From a virus: 37,086 bases of DNA. Shown here one piece after another: positions 1 to 8,000 of the stretch. The translations under genes and the position numbers were made by a program. The notes beneath the pieces were generated by a model that was not told the origin of the DNA, ran no database searches, and saw nothing but the letters and a program-made list of their open reading frames with translations. The stretch covers positions 1 to 37,086 of IMG/VR virus record IMGVR_UViG_3300032182_000533. One strand, 5' to 3'. The first letter of the stretch is position 1. The number at the start of each line of letters is the position of its first letter.

Positions 1-957
1 CGTTGCTAAATCGCCAAATCTCTCACGATGCTTTCTAAGTGCCTTAGATGCATCTCGGAATTCTTTGGGACTTTCATAACCAGTTGGTTTAGATCCATCC
101 TTGATTGATGAACCTCTCCCTAAAGATTTTCTTTCAGATGATTGTGAAAGTTTAGTTTTATCTTTATATTGTGTTTTAATCTTTTCGTCAAGTTCTACTT
201 CTTCACCAACATGAACAACTGGTGCTCCTGGTGTTACTTCGATTCTTCTATAGTTAATAACTCTTGCACCTGGATAAATCTTGATAACCTCTGCTTCTAC
301 TTCAGATCTGCTTGGATAGTTTAATGATGGGAAGAACATTCTAACCATCAATGACTTACCTCTCCAAGTAAGAATCACTGCAACTAAATTGCCAGTTCTT
401 GCCTTCATTCTTACTGCTTCACTTACATCACCAGAATCCTCAGAATCATCATCGTCATCATCAGAAGTCATTCTGTCCCAAACTTTTCCACCATATTTGC
501 ACTCATCTCTACGTTCTTCTTTTTTGCACTTTTTACAATATTTTTTTTCTCCTTTGTGATCACTTTCTTCAAGATCTTCGTGCGCTTCTTCAGAATCTTC
601 CCATTTTTCTACATCACCTTTTTCACAAACACACTCTCTATGACCACATTCTCCACAAGCACCTTGCTCGGAAATCATTGGTTCTGGTTTGATCAGGTCA
701 ACTACCTGATACATTTCATTACCCTTTGCATCTTGAATAGAAAGATCTTCATTAAGATCGATTTCTGAAAGAATTTGATCTACAAGAGAAAAAGAATTGT
801 TCAAAGTTGGTTTCTGCCATTCAGGACCTTTTGCTTTTTTCTTAGCAACTGCCGCCTCATTCTCATTGGGAGACTTGGTCATGTTTCTTATCTTTTGATC
901 CTTTTGTGCTTTTCTATGAGCTTTCGGATCTATCTGAAAGGATTCGTTGGGGTTCAT
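1..957 (-). CDS. Acidic Cys-cluster protein downstream of gp16 (partial, 3' end outside window)
   Basis: The reading frame opens at ATG 957-955 and stays open for 319 codons to the window edge, so the C-terminus is missing. I do not recognise a named family. Visible parts: a basic N-terminus (residues 1-50), a segment around residues 55-95, and a cysteine cluster C101-x2-C104-x4-C109-x-C111 followed by C141-x2-C144-x8-C153, which could bind zinc. Next come an acidic run (about 165-176), a folded-looking segment (about 186-250, with MFFPSLNYPSR and KIYPGARV), and a charged Lys/Arg-rich tail. It lies 30 bases after gp16 on the same strand, where T4 has the large terminase gene 17. It lacks any visible terminase ATPase motif, so it is not gp17 itself. 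Similar proteins probably exist in other cyanophages, but I am inferring that. The start has no clear Shine-Dalgarno site. Confidence 0.75.
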   Translation of the reverse strand, partial: MNPNESFQIDPKAHRKAQKDQKIRNMTKSPNENEAAVAKKKAKGPEWQKPTLNNSFSLVDQILSEIDLNEDLSIQDAKGNEMYQVVDLIKPEPMISEQGACGECGHRECVCEKGDVEKWEDSEEAHEDLEESDHKGEKKYCKKCKKEERRDECKYGGKVWDRMTSDDDDDDSEDSGDVSEAVRMKARTGNLVAVILTWRGKSLMVRMFFPSLNYPSRSEVEAEVIKIYPGARVINYRRIEVTPGAPVVHVGEEVELDEKIKTQYKDKTKLSQSSERKSLGRGSSIKDGSKPTGYESPKEFRDASKALRKHRERFGDLAT

Positions 958-987
958 CTATTATGCCGCAGTATCTACGTTATACTT

Positions 988-1422
988 TTATTTAGTATCT
1001 GACTTGTTTTTCTGCTGTTTCATTGCCTTCACTAAGTCGGCAGTTGACCCTATGAACAATGCATTTGTAACATTTGAAGGTCCTGTATCTTTAATTTCTT
1101 CGATATCTTTTAACTTTTTCTGAATATCTAAAAGTTTTTCTGCCGCATCTGCAACAGTTTTAATAAGTTGCCCAGTGACTTCGTATGCTCTTGGAGATTC
1201 AGTTTCTTGTGCCATCTCCAAAGCGTCATTAATTGCTTCCTGACCCTTTTCAACAATCGAGTATATATTTGCTCTACTGTATTGGTAATCTTTTCTTATA
1301 TCCTTCTTAATATTTATTTCTTCATCTTCAACTTTAACGGGACTTAAAGATTCTACCTCAACTTCATGAGTAATCTCAGTACTTTCTATATTAAAAGTTT
1401 TATCTAGTTCGTTGTTATTCAT
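988..1422 (-). CDS. 16: Small terminase subunit gp16
   Basis: The 144-residue protein resembles T4 gp16 (164 residues), the small terminase that recognises the concatemeric genome and regulates the large terminase during packaging. Matching features are the acidic, variable N-terminus, the ESPR motif (residues 75-78, T4 DSPR) followed by a long helical stretch ending QKKLKDIEEI, and the NALFIGST segment (120-127), like T4 NATVFMGSPTEL. The central region (about 50-112) is predicted helical and coiled coil, as expected for the ring-forming core. The gene starts five bases after the gp15 stop, consistent with translation coupled to gp15. The last codons carry a CTAAATA box that may be a promoter for the next gene. 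The assignment rests on motif recall and on position after gp15. Confidence 0.88.
   Translation of the reverse strand: MNNNELDKTFNIESTEITHEVEVESLSPVKVEDEEINIKKDIRKDYQYSRANIYSIVEKGQEAINDALEMAQETESPRAYEVTGQLIKTVADAAEKLLDIQKKLKDIEEIKDTGPSNVTNALFIGSTADLVKAMKQQKNKSDTK
989..995 (-). promoter_or_regulatory. Possible weak late promoter before the Cys-cluster gene
   Basis: CTAAATA on the minus strand overlaps the gp16 stop codon, 31 bases before the next ATG. It differs from the AATAAATA boxes at two positions and could be chance. Confidence 0.3.
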
Positions 1423-1427
1423 AAGAT

Positions 1428-2450
1428 TTAAAATGGTTCCCTATCAACTCCAAATGGATCACCTGGTTCTATTAAATCATTATCTGCATCAACAACTTTG
1501 TAAACCGGAGAACCCGAAACATGAAGTTCAGATCTTGTAGTGAAACTTGCTCTTAATACAGTTACATAGTTATCAGGTTCATTTATATAGGTAATAATTA
1601 GTGACTCATCTCCAATACCTAGTATTGTATCTGTCGTTAACCCTTCTACAGTATCAAGATAAGCAACAGTATCCTCAAGTTTAAGATCCTTTACTAACTC
1701 TCCTTGAACTGTTTTACTGTAAGGTATTACTGCTGTTGGTTTTGCTACTATTGTTATATCTCTAAAGATTGCATCTGGATCGAAAGGATGGGCAGTGCTC
1801 CCAGCAAGGAATCCAATATACACTTCTCTAATAATACTATCAGTAATCTTTTGTTGAGGACCAAATAGATAAAGTTTTGCAGTAAAGTTAAGTGTATATA
1901 TTAGTGTTCTTCTAGATTCATAATTTCCTTCATAATCATCTTGAATTTGCAATCCATCTAACTGAAAAGGAACATCTTTTAATTCTTCTATTCCTGTATA
2001 TTTTATAGTTACTGTATATGCAGGTTGAAAATATGGTAATATTTGTTCTATTATTTGCCAGGCATCTTTTTCCAACTTTGTCATAATATTAAGTTGGATT
2101 GACATATTATATGGAACCGGCATATATGATCTAACGCAACCAAGGGGATTATCCGGATCAGTTACCGTAAAGTATTCGGTCGTAACTGCTTTTCTTTCTG
2201 GGTCATACGTTAAACCATTATATTCAAATGACATCATTGGTAATGTAATTTGAACTGGATTATTCAGATCATTAGGTGCTTCTTCTATTCTTGCTAAAAA
2301 TTTTGCACGGGGACCATATCTAATCGGAACTTTATTATTTTTAGTCACGACATTATTTGCATCAGTTTCTCTGATGTAAATGTTATTAAACAAAGTTGCA
2401 AATGCTACTATTGTTTTTCTTATATTTTCGTGGTAATAATATCCAAACAT
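1428..2450 (-). CDS. 15: Tail sheath stabiliser / tail completion protein gp15
   Basis: The 340-residue product starts MFGYYYHENIRKTIVAFATLFNNI, close to the T4 gp15 opening MFGYFYNSSFRRY. It keeps the signature EQILPYFQPAYTVTI (about residues 132-146; T4 EQILPYFQPHFNTTM). In T4, gp15 forms the hexameric ring that caps the tail tube and sheath and joins the tail to the neck. T4 gp15 is 272 residues, so this one is about 70 longer, mostly in its C-terminal third (residues 215-340). The gene directly abuts gp14: the gp14 TAA is immediately followed by this ATG. No strong ribosome binding site is visible, which fits coupled translation. Confidence 0.93.
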   Translation of the reverse strand: MFGYYYHENIRKTIVAFATLFNNIYIRETDANNVVTKNNKVPIRYGPRAKFLARIEEAPNDLNNPVQITLPMMSFEYNGLTYDPERKAVTTEYFTVTDPDNPLGCVRSYMPVPYNMSIQLNIMTKLEKDAWQIIEQILPYFQPAYTVTIKYTGIEELKDVPFQLDGLQIQDDYEGNYESRRTLIYTLNFTAKLYLFGPQQKITDSIIREVYIGFLAGSTAHPFDPDAIFRDITIVAKPTAVIPYSKTVQGELVKDLKLEDTVAYLDTVEGLTTDTILGIGDESLIITYINEPDNYVTVLRASFTTRSELHVSGSPVYKVVDADNDLIEPGDPFGVDREPF

Positions 2451-3926
2451 TTACGGAATACCAAATGGATTAGTTTCTGATTGATCTAGTATTTCAGCAC
2501 CCTCAGTTTGTATATCTAAATTATCACCTTGCTTATCTTCCTCGTTTTCTGGAGTACTTAAGGGAGTAAAAGATTGAGAATCTTCTAGATTATCTGTATT
2601 TATTATTCTGACTGGATATCTTGCACCTGACTCTTGTCCAACAAGAATATCCCCCGCAACAAAAGTTCCACTGAGAGATCCTACTTCAAGAATATAAGAC
2701 TTTACATTCCATCTCTTGACTCTTGCAGTTGTACTACTTATTGTTCCTACGATTACTTCATTAAATCTATACGTTCCTATTCCCGCATCAACTGGATCAC
2801 TGATCACCATAGTTGGAGCAGACTGATATCCAGATCCTGCATCTGTTATGTAAATAGCACTGATTGCTCCAGTAGGAGTAAGTCTAACAGTAGCAGCTGC
2901 AGATACAGTTGGATTTCCTCCAACAAATGTAACCGATGGTCTATTGACATATCCAGATCCTGGATTTGTTATTGTTACTATACCAACAACTCCATTAGAC
3001 AATGATGCAATACCAGTTGCACCTCTCCCCCCTCCTCCAGAAATAGAAACTGAAGGAGTAGTATCAATAGTATCTAAAGATGAAGAATCAGTTGGAGTTG
3101 AACTTAAATAACCACATCCAGGATCTATTAAATTAATTTCAGAAACTTTTGATAAATTTGTATTTGGTTCACAAAAATCTGGAAGGTTTTTTTGTAATAT
3201 TGCTGTTCCTATAGCTGTTATGCCACCAGAAGGTGCTTCTGATATGGAAACATCTGGATTTGAAGTATATCCATGACCCATATTTGTCACTTCTATTAAC
3301 CTAATACCACCAAAAGCACAATAACTTGTGACTGCTTCGGCAGTAATTCCAGCTCCAACCATTTGTAATGTCTGGATATATGATTGATCAATTAAGTTAT
3401 CATCAATGTAATCTATTCCAGTATCAAGAACCTCCCCAGACTCTGGTCTATAAAGTTCACATCTAAGTTCATAGACATAGTTCTTTCTGAGTTGATAAAA
3501 TGGTTTTTCATGCTCAACGAACTTAATCTCAAATAATCTATCTCCCAATGGGAACCAAATCAAATCTCCTTCTTTTGGTCTATCGGAAACTTTTATATCT
3601 GGAAGATTTTTAATCAATGGTGTGATATATGTTTCAAATCTTTCTCTAGAAATAACTAAAGTCAAATCATCCATATCTTGGAGACCAAACTTTGATAGTA
3701 TAGTTCCTTGTCCTCCATATCCTTCATAATCACTTACATATGCTTCAATAGGATATGCATTTTCAAATTCCGAATCTACAACTTCTCTAATAATAGTATC
3801 TTCTTTTAAGAAAAATCTTGGTATAAAATATACGTCAACACCATACATCCTCAACTGTTCGTTGACTAAATCCTGAATAAGACCCTGCTCTGATTTGCTG
3901 CCGTTGAGAAAAAATGGATTTAACAT
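2451..3926 (-). CDS. 14: Neck protein gp14 with an inserted Gly-Tyr repeat region
   Basis: Residues 1-190 resemble T4 gp14, a neck protein that with gp13 closes the filled head and accepts the tail. Matching segments are GVDVYFIPR (T4 GVECYYVPR), YEGYGGQG, the EGDLIWFPLGDRLFEIKFVE segment (T4 [20 protein letters not shown]) and PFYQL. T4 gp14 is 256 residues; this protein is 491. The extra length is mostly a glycine-rich insertion at about residues 210-379 with four Gly-x-Gly-Tyr units (MGHGY, PGCGY, PGSGY, AGSGY), followed by a short beta module (GDILVGQESGARYPV) and an acidic Gln/Glu-rich tail. The C-terminus ETNPFGIP recalls the T4 ending SSPFDNDFMD. The start is fixed by AGGA four bases upstream, inside the end of gp13. 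Confidence 0.92.
   Translation of the reverse strand: MLNPFFLNGSKSEQGLIQDLVNEQLRMYGVDVYFIPRFFLKEDTIIREVVDSEFENAYPIEAYVSDYEGYGGQGTILSKFGLQDMDDLTLVISRERFETYITPLIKNLPDIKVSDRPKEGDLIWFPLGDRLFEIKFVEHEKPFYQLRKNYVYELRCELYRPESGEVLDTGIDYIDDNLIDQSYIQTLQMVGAGITAEAVTSYCAFGGIRLIEVTNMGHGYTSNPDVSISEAPSGGITAIGTAILQKNLPDFCEPNTNLSKVSEINLIDPGCGYLSSTPTDSSSLDTIDTTPSVSISGGGGRGATGIASLSNGVVGIVTITNPGSGYVNRPSVTFVGGNPTVSAAATVRLTPTGAISAIYITDAGSGYQSAPTMVISDPVDAGIGTYRFNEVIVGTISSTTARVKRWNVKSYILEVGSLSGTFVAGDILVGQESGARYPVRIINTDNLEDSQSFTPLSTPENEEDKQGDNLDIQTEGAEILDQSETNPFGIP
2790..3300 (-). repeat. Gly-x-Gly-Tyr beta repeats inserted in gp14
   Basis: Within gp14 (about residues 210-379) a unit recurs with the form: short hydrophobic strand, [DN]xGxGY, 4-6 residues, PxVxI, then a Gly/Ala-rich turn. 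Four copies are visible (NMGHGYTSNPDVSIS, DPGCGYLSS, NPGSGYVNRPSVTF, DAGSGYQSAPTMVIS). The same unit occurs in the gp8, 2830-, 2757- and 3649-residue proteins of this window. Confidence 0.8.
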
Positions 3927-3927
3927 A

Positions 3928-4746
3928 TCATCCTATCATGTCTAGTGGTGGAAGTTCATATGTAGAAGACATCTTGTCCATAAGAGTATCTATTTCACGT
4001 TGAGCATCTTCATAAAGAGTTCTTCCGTTAAACTCAAGACCACCCGGAAGTCTAACTCCTTGAAACTTAATCAGATTTTGTCCCCATTGACGCTTTATTA
4101 ATGAAGTCGCATATTGCTTTAAAAAATTATCATTCCAAACTAATGAATAATCTGTGGGATTCATCAACCTATCGCAATCAATAATTAAGTAGTTTCCTGC
4201 AGAAAGTTGATTATAGTCAACATCCAAATATAATCTGCCTTGTCTTTTATTAAAACGAATCTGTTTTTGAGTCGTAAGAAGAAAATCGATATCGGAAAGA
4301 TATGATTTTGTCATTGCATATGTTAAAAGATCTAGAGAACCCCAATGATAAACATCATTTAAAAATAACTGGTATTTAACACTGAACATTCCTGAAGATA
4401 TGGAGTTTTCACCTTCAAACTTAAATATTCTTCTTACACCTAAAACATGGGAAGGTAAAGGAATATAATTTGAGTTTTCATGATAGTCATATGTGCTTTC
4501 TGAATATGTTGATATTCCTACACCAGAAGGCGGTCTCGCTAATCCTCTATCGATATCATCTTGTGTTACTTGGTATTTCAAAAATGTTGAGTATGAACCG
4601 TCATAACATCTTTCATTAAAAAGTTGTAAAGCATCATCTACAAGATCCTCGATCTGCTCCTCAGCAACATTGATTTCAAGAACAGGAGCACCAAGTTTTC
4701 TCAAACAATAATCAATAAATTCTTGTCTTGTAGATGGTTGTGCCAT
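3928..4746 (-). CDS. 13: Neck protein gp13
   Basis: The 272-residue product is very like T4 gp13 (309 residues), the neck protein that binds the portal vertex and, with gp14, completes the head for tail joining. RQEFIDYCLRKLGAPVLEINV at residues 7-27 is nearly the T4 sequence RQEFIDYCLRKIGEPVIQINV. Further matches are EEQIEDLVDDALQLF, SGMFSVKYQLFLNDVYH, RQGRLYLDVDY, KQYATSLIKRQWGQNLIKF and LPGGLEFNGR. It lacks the roughly 40-residue N-terminal extension of T4 gp13. It overlaps no gene but is one base from gp14. A late promoter box lies 24 bases before its start, so it probably leads a 13-14-15-16 transcript. Confidence 0.94.
   Translation of the reverse strand: MAQPSTRQEFIDYCLRKLGAPVLEINVAEEQIEDLVDDALQLFNERCYDGSYSTFLKYQVTQDDIDRGLARPPSGVGISTYSESTYDYHENSNYIPLPSHVLGVRRIFKFEGENSISSGMFSVKYQLFLNDVYHWGSLDLLTYAMTKSYLSDIDFLLTTQKQIRFNKRQGRLYLDVDYNQLSAGNYLIIDCDRLMNPTDYSLVWNDNFLKQYATSLIKRQWGQNLIKFQGVRLPGGLEFNGRTLYEDAQREIDTLMDKMSSTYELPPLDMIG
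3931..3934 (-). promoter_or_regulatory. Shine-Dalgarno site of gp14
   Basis: AGGA on the minus strand, four bases before the gp14 ATG, within the last codons of gp13 (ATG ATA GGA TGA). It is one of only two clear ribosome binding sites in the window and supports the chosen gp14 start. Confidence 0.6.
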
Positions 4747-4769
4747 GTGCTTTTATGGTTCTTATACTA

Positions 4770-5033
4770 CTATTTATTTTGCGACAAAGATCTTAACAAG
4801 TCTTTAATTTCATTTATATCATTTTTTATGTCATTGAGTTCTTCTTCAATAGACTCTGCTTTTTTTCTTTCGGATAGTATTTTTCTAGAATTGATAATGT
4901 AAGATTGATATTCAGAGTTATTCACGTTAATAATAGCTCCTGTTTCTTTCTCTCTTACGAGATTTGAATTTCCCTCAACTTTACTAAAAAGTTCATCATC
5001 ATTGTAGTATTCATCTAAATCATCTGTTTTCAT
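4770..5033 (-). CDS. Small acidic coiled-coil protein, unknown function
   Basis: This 87-residue protein is acidic at its N-terminus (KTDDLDEYYNDDELF). It contains the segment SNLVREKETGAIINVNNSEYQSYI (about residues 23-46), whose NLVR-x-x-x-TGAI-N pattern I associate with small conserved proteins of T4-like cyanophages; that link is recall, not a search. Residues about 52-85 form a heptad-like helix (RKKAESIEEELNDIKNDINEIKDLLRSL), so it may oligomerise. It lies where T4 has wac (fibritin, a long coiled coil) just before gp13, but at 87 residues it is far shorter and shares no visible fibritin features. The start follows an A-rich stretch without a Shine-Dalgarno site. Function is unknown. 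Confidence 0.75.
   Translation of the reverse strand: MKTDDLDEYYNDDELFSKVEGNSNLVREKETGAIINVNNSEYQSYIINSRKILSERKKAESIEEELNDIKNDINEIKDLLRSLSQNK
4771..4778 (-). promoter_or_regulatory. Putative T4-type late promoter upstream of gp13
   Basis: AATAAATA on the minus strand, 24 bases before the gp13 ATG and overlapping the last codons of the 87-residue gene. It fits the late promoter box (TATAAATA, relaxed to NATAAATA in cyanophages) that the gp55/gp33 system recognises. The spacing equals that at gp25. Confidence 0.55.
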
Positions 5034-5042
5034 TTTTTTTTA

Positions 5043-8000
5043 TTATAATGAAGGTTTGAGTGTAGCAATCGCTCTCAACTCTTTTACAAGAGGTGGTTCT
5101 GATTGATTTTTAGAAGCAAATATAATTTTGATTGCAAATCCTGTAAACTCTGGAAGATTATCAATAGTATATTCATAATCGGAATATTGTACATTTGAGT
5201 TTATGCTGACTTTATCGTCAGATGATCCATCATTTTTAGATGCATCAATAACTCTTTTTATTCCATTTGAATCTGTTTTGTAATTCAGATATCCTGGGAA
5301 TGGTTCAAAGTTTGTTTCTCCATCTGCTTCATCTTCTCTAAGTATTTTATAAAGAACTCTAATATCATTATTTTCAGTTCTAGAAGATTTTAAGAATAAC
5401 TTAATAGAGTTTGCTGGGAGTTTTAAGAGAATGGGTTTTGATATATAAACTGCTTCATGTTTTTCCTCCCCACCCCGTATATATTCAACGTCAGCAAAGG
5501 TTGAAGATTCTCCTACTCCTGCGGGAGCGTTAATTAGGTTAGATGTCAATATTGCTCCAGTTGTTATATCATCGATTATAGGAGAAACTCTACTGTCTTC
5601 TGTATTTAACTGGAACTCCATTGTTAAACTTCTATTTCCAGGAAAATCTTGCAAGTATTTTTCTTCATTAACTCTAGAAGCAAGCAATCTTGGATTATCA
5701 AAAAGAACTGGTTCATCTAAAGACATTTCAACATATCCAGCATCTTCAAATGATGATTCATTTCCATCTATACTTGTTCCAGTAATAGTTCTGAGTTTTG
5801 CTTGAATAGAAGTCTCTGAAGGTGTTATTGTTGCAAAGTTTGGAGTTATAATATCAAAGTTAACATTAGTTGAAACAAAAGTTCCAGCATCTCCCAACCC
5901 TTCATTAGTATTAAATACTAAATCAGAAGTAGCCGCTCTGTTTTTACCAATAGAATTTCCGTCATCATCGGTTGATCCAACTTCAATTGGAATATAGAAA
6001 GAGTTAAACTCTAATGGATGATAAGTTTCATCTAAAGAAGATAGTGAATGAATCTTATTAATTCTTCTAAGAGAAATACCATTAAACTGATATTTGTAAA
6101 CAGGGGTTCCGGCATCATAAGGTTGAGCCTCTCCGACAACTGCTCTTGTTATAGTTGGTGTTCCAGCGCCCAAACTTGTTGCTGAATAAGTTGTATATCC
6201 AACAACTTCATTTCCAATAATAATATAACCAGGGTTGTCTCCGTCAACTTGAATACCTTCAAAGGTTTCAAATCCAGCAGTGCTATCTAAGTTAATAACA
6301 CTCGTCTCAGTATTCGACAAATCAGTGCTTAAAACACTATTAGGTTCATCATCTTCTGGTCTTATATTACTAATCCTTACATAATTTTGCGTGGAATGCA
6401 TTCCGTGATTAATGGCTTCAATTTTCATATGTAACCCATCAAATTTTGGATCATTAAATATGCTTTCTGCTCTTGGGGGTTGATTAGTAATTGAGTTTAT
6501 TCCAACATAAGTGGATATACCACCGTTATTTGGGTCAGAGAAAAATACTATTCTACCAGTCTGATATTCTGCGCTATCACCTGCATTTGGACCCTTTCTA
6601 ACATTTTCAATGATTAAGGAATTTTTTAGTTTGACATTATCAACAGTTACTTGACCGCCAAATCCAACATCTTGTCCTATTGAAGGAATAGATAAAGCAT
6701 CTCCTTCAATATATCCAAAACCACCATTAATGATTGAAACATCGGATATAACTCCACCGGAAACAGTAATATTTGCTTTTGCACCTTGACCATCACCAGT
6801 TAATGTGATAAGATCATAACCGTTTCCATCGTTGTCAAATGTTCCATCGGTATATCCAGTTCCAACATTTGAAATAGTAACTCCAAGACCAGTAGTTATA
6901 CTTCCTCCTATAGAAACAAGTTTTCCTTGTGCATTATCTTCCTGTAAAATAGTGTAACCTTCTAATAAATCTGATCTTATGAAAGCATTATTATTTAATT
7001 TAATGACACTTCTCTTATCCAAAGTTGAAAGTTGATTTGGACCCAAAACAGACACTTTTTCATTCTTTAAACTTAATATAGGATTGTAATATCTTACAGT
7101 TCCACTGTCTACAAAATCAGCTCTGTAAAGTTTATACTTAAGATCCTCAAGTTGGGTTGGTGTCCAAGTTGATCCATTTTGTGACTTAAATAGACTTCCC
7201 AACGTTGGTTGAGATCCTACTTTAATATTGGTAAGAATGTCATTTTCTCCCAATCTTGAAATAAAGACTCTATAGTTTGAGCTATTTGACAGTAGTACTA
7301 CTGCATATTCTGCTGTAGTTTCACTTGCTATCGGAGCACCTCTAACTTCTTGTCCCTGTGGTCCAGCCAAGTAAACTGGAGAAGCAAATGTAAATCTTGT
7401 TGGAACGCTACCATCCACGGAAAGATTTATTTCATCTGGTGTAAGAGTTACTTCTGAGAATGGGAAAACTGTAGTTGTGGGAACACCATTTTCCATTGTG
7501 CGAAGCTGTAATGTAACTGGTATTCCAGATACATCTTTAGTCTCAAAATAAACATCTACTCCTGTTAAGAAAATACCAGTTTCATCTTTTACAAAGAAAG
7601 ATTGTGCTAGTGGATCCCTAACTTCCCATCTTCTTACGATTCTTCTACGTCTTCTACGAATACGTGTTCTTGTAACAGCAGTAGTATTAGTTCTTACATT
7701 TGTAACTGTTGTGGTGTTTATATTTCTAGCAGGTCTAATTCTAATGTTTCTTGTTGTAAGAATATTTCTTACAGTAACATTAGTTGTAGAGGTAGAAGTA
7801 AACTCCTCTTCTGCAGAACTTTCACTATCAACATTATCATCTCCTGATGCTGCTTCGGATAAAGATGGAACATCAATCAAAGTAAAAGTATTCTCTCCGT
7901 TATTCCATTTTGGATTTCCGGAAACTTTTGCATCTGGAACAAACAATGCACCGATTAATGAACCAGAGTTATCTGAAATTAATCTAACATTAGTAACTCT

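Noticed and set aside
399-768. Plus-strand open frames rich in His/Leu/Phe near the left edge
   Set aside because: They are antisense to the Cys-cluster gene, have no ribosome binding site, and their composition is what GAA-rich coding DNA gives on the opposite strand.
2634-3005. Plus-strand Ser/Tyr/Arg-rich frame of 123 codons opposite gp14
   Set aside because: It mirrors the Gly-rich repeat insertion of gp14; its composition is an artefact of the repeat on the other strand.
4770-5033. The 87-residue gene as fibritin (wac)
   Set aside because: Its position fits, but it is far shorter than fibritin and only its C-terminal helix resembles a coiled coil; no foldon-like end is visible.
5034-5042. 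Run of T/A between the 87-residue gene and the 2830-residue gene as a terminator
   Set aside because: There is a poly-A/T run but no stem upstream, and the next gene starts within it.
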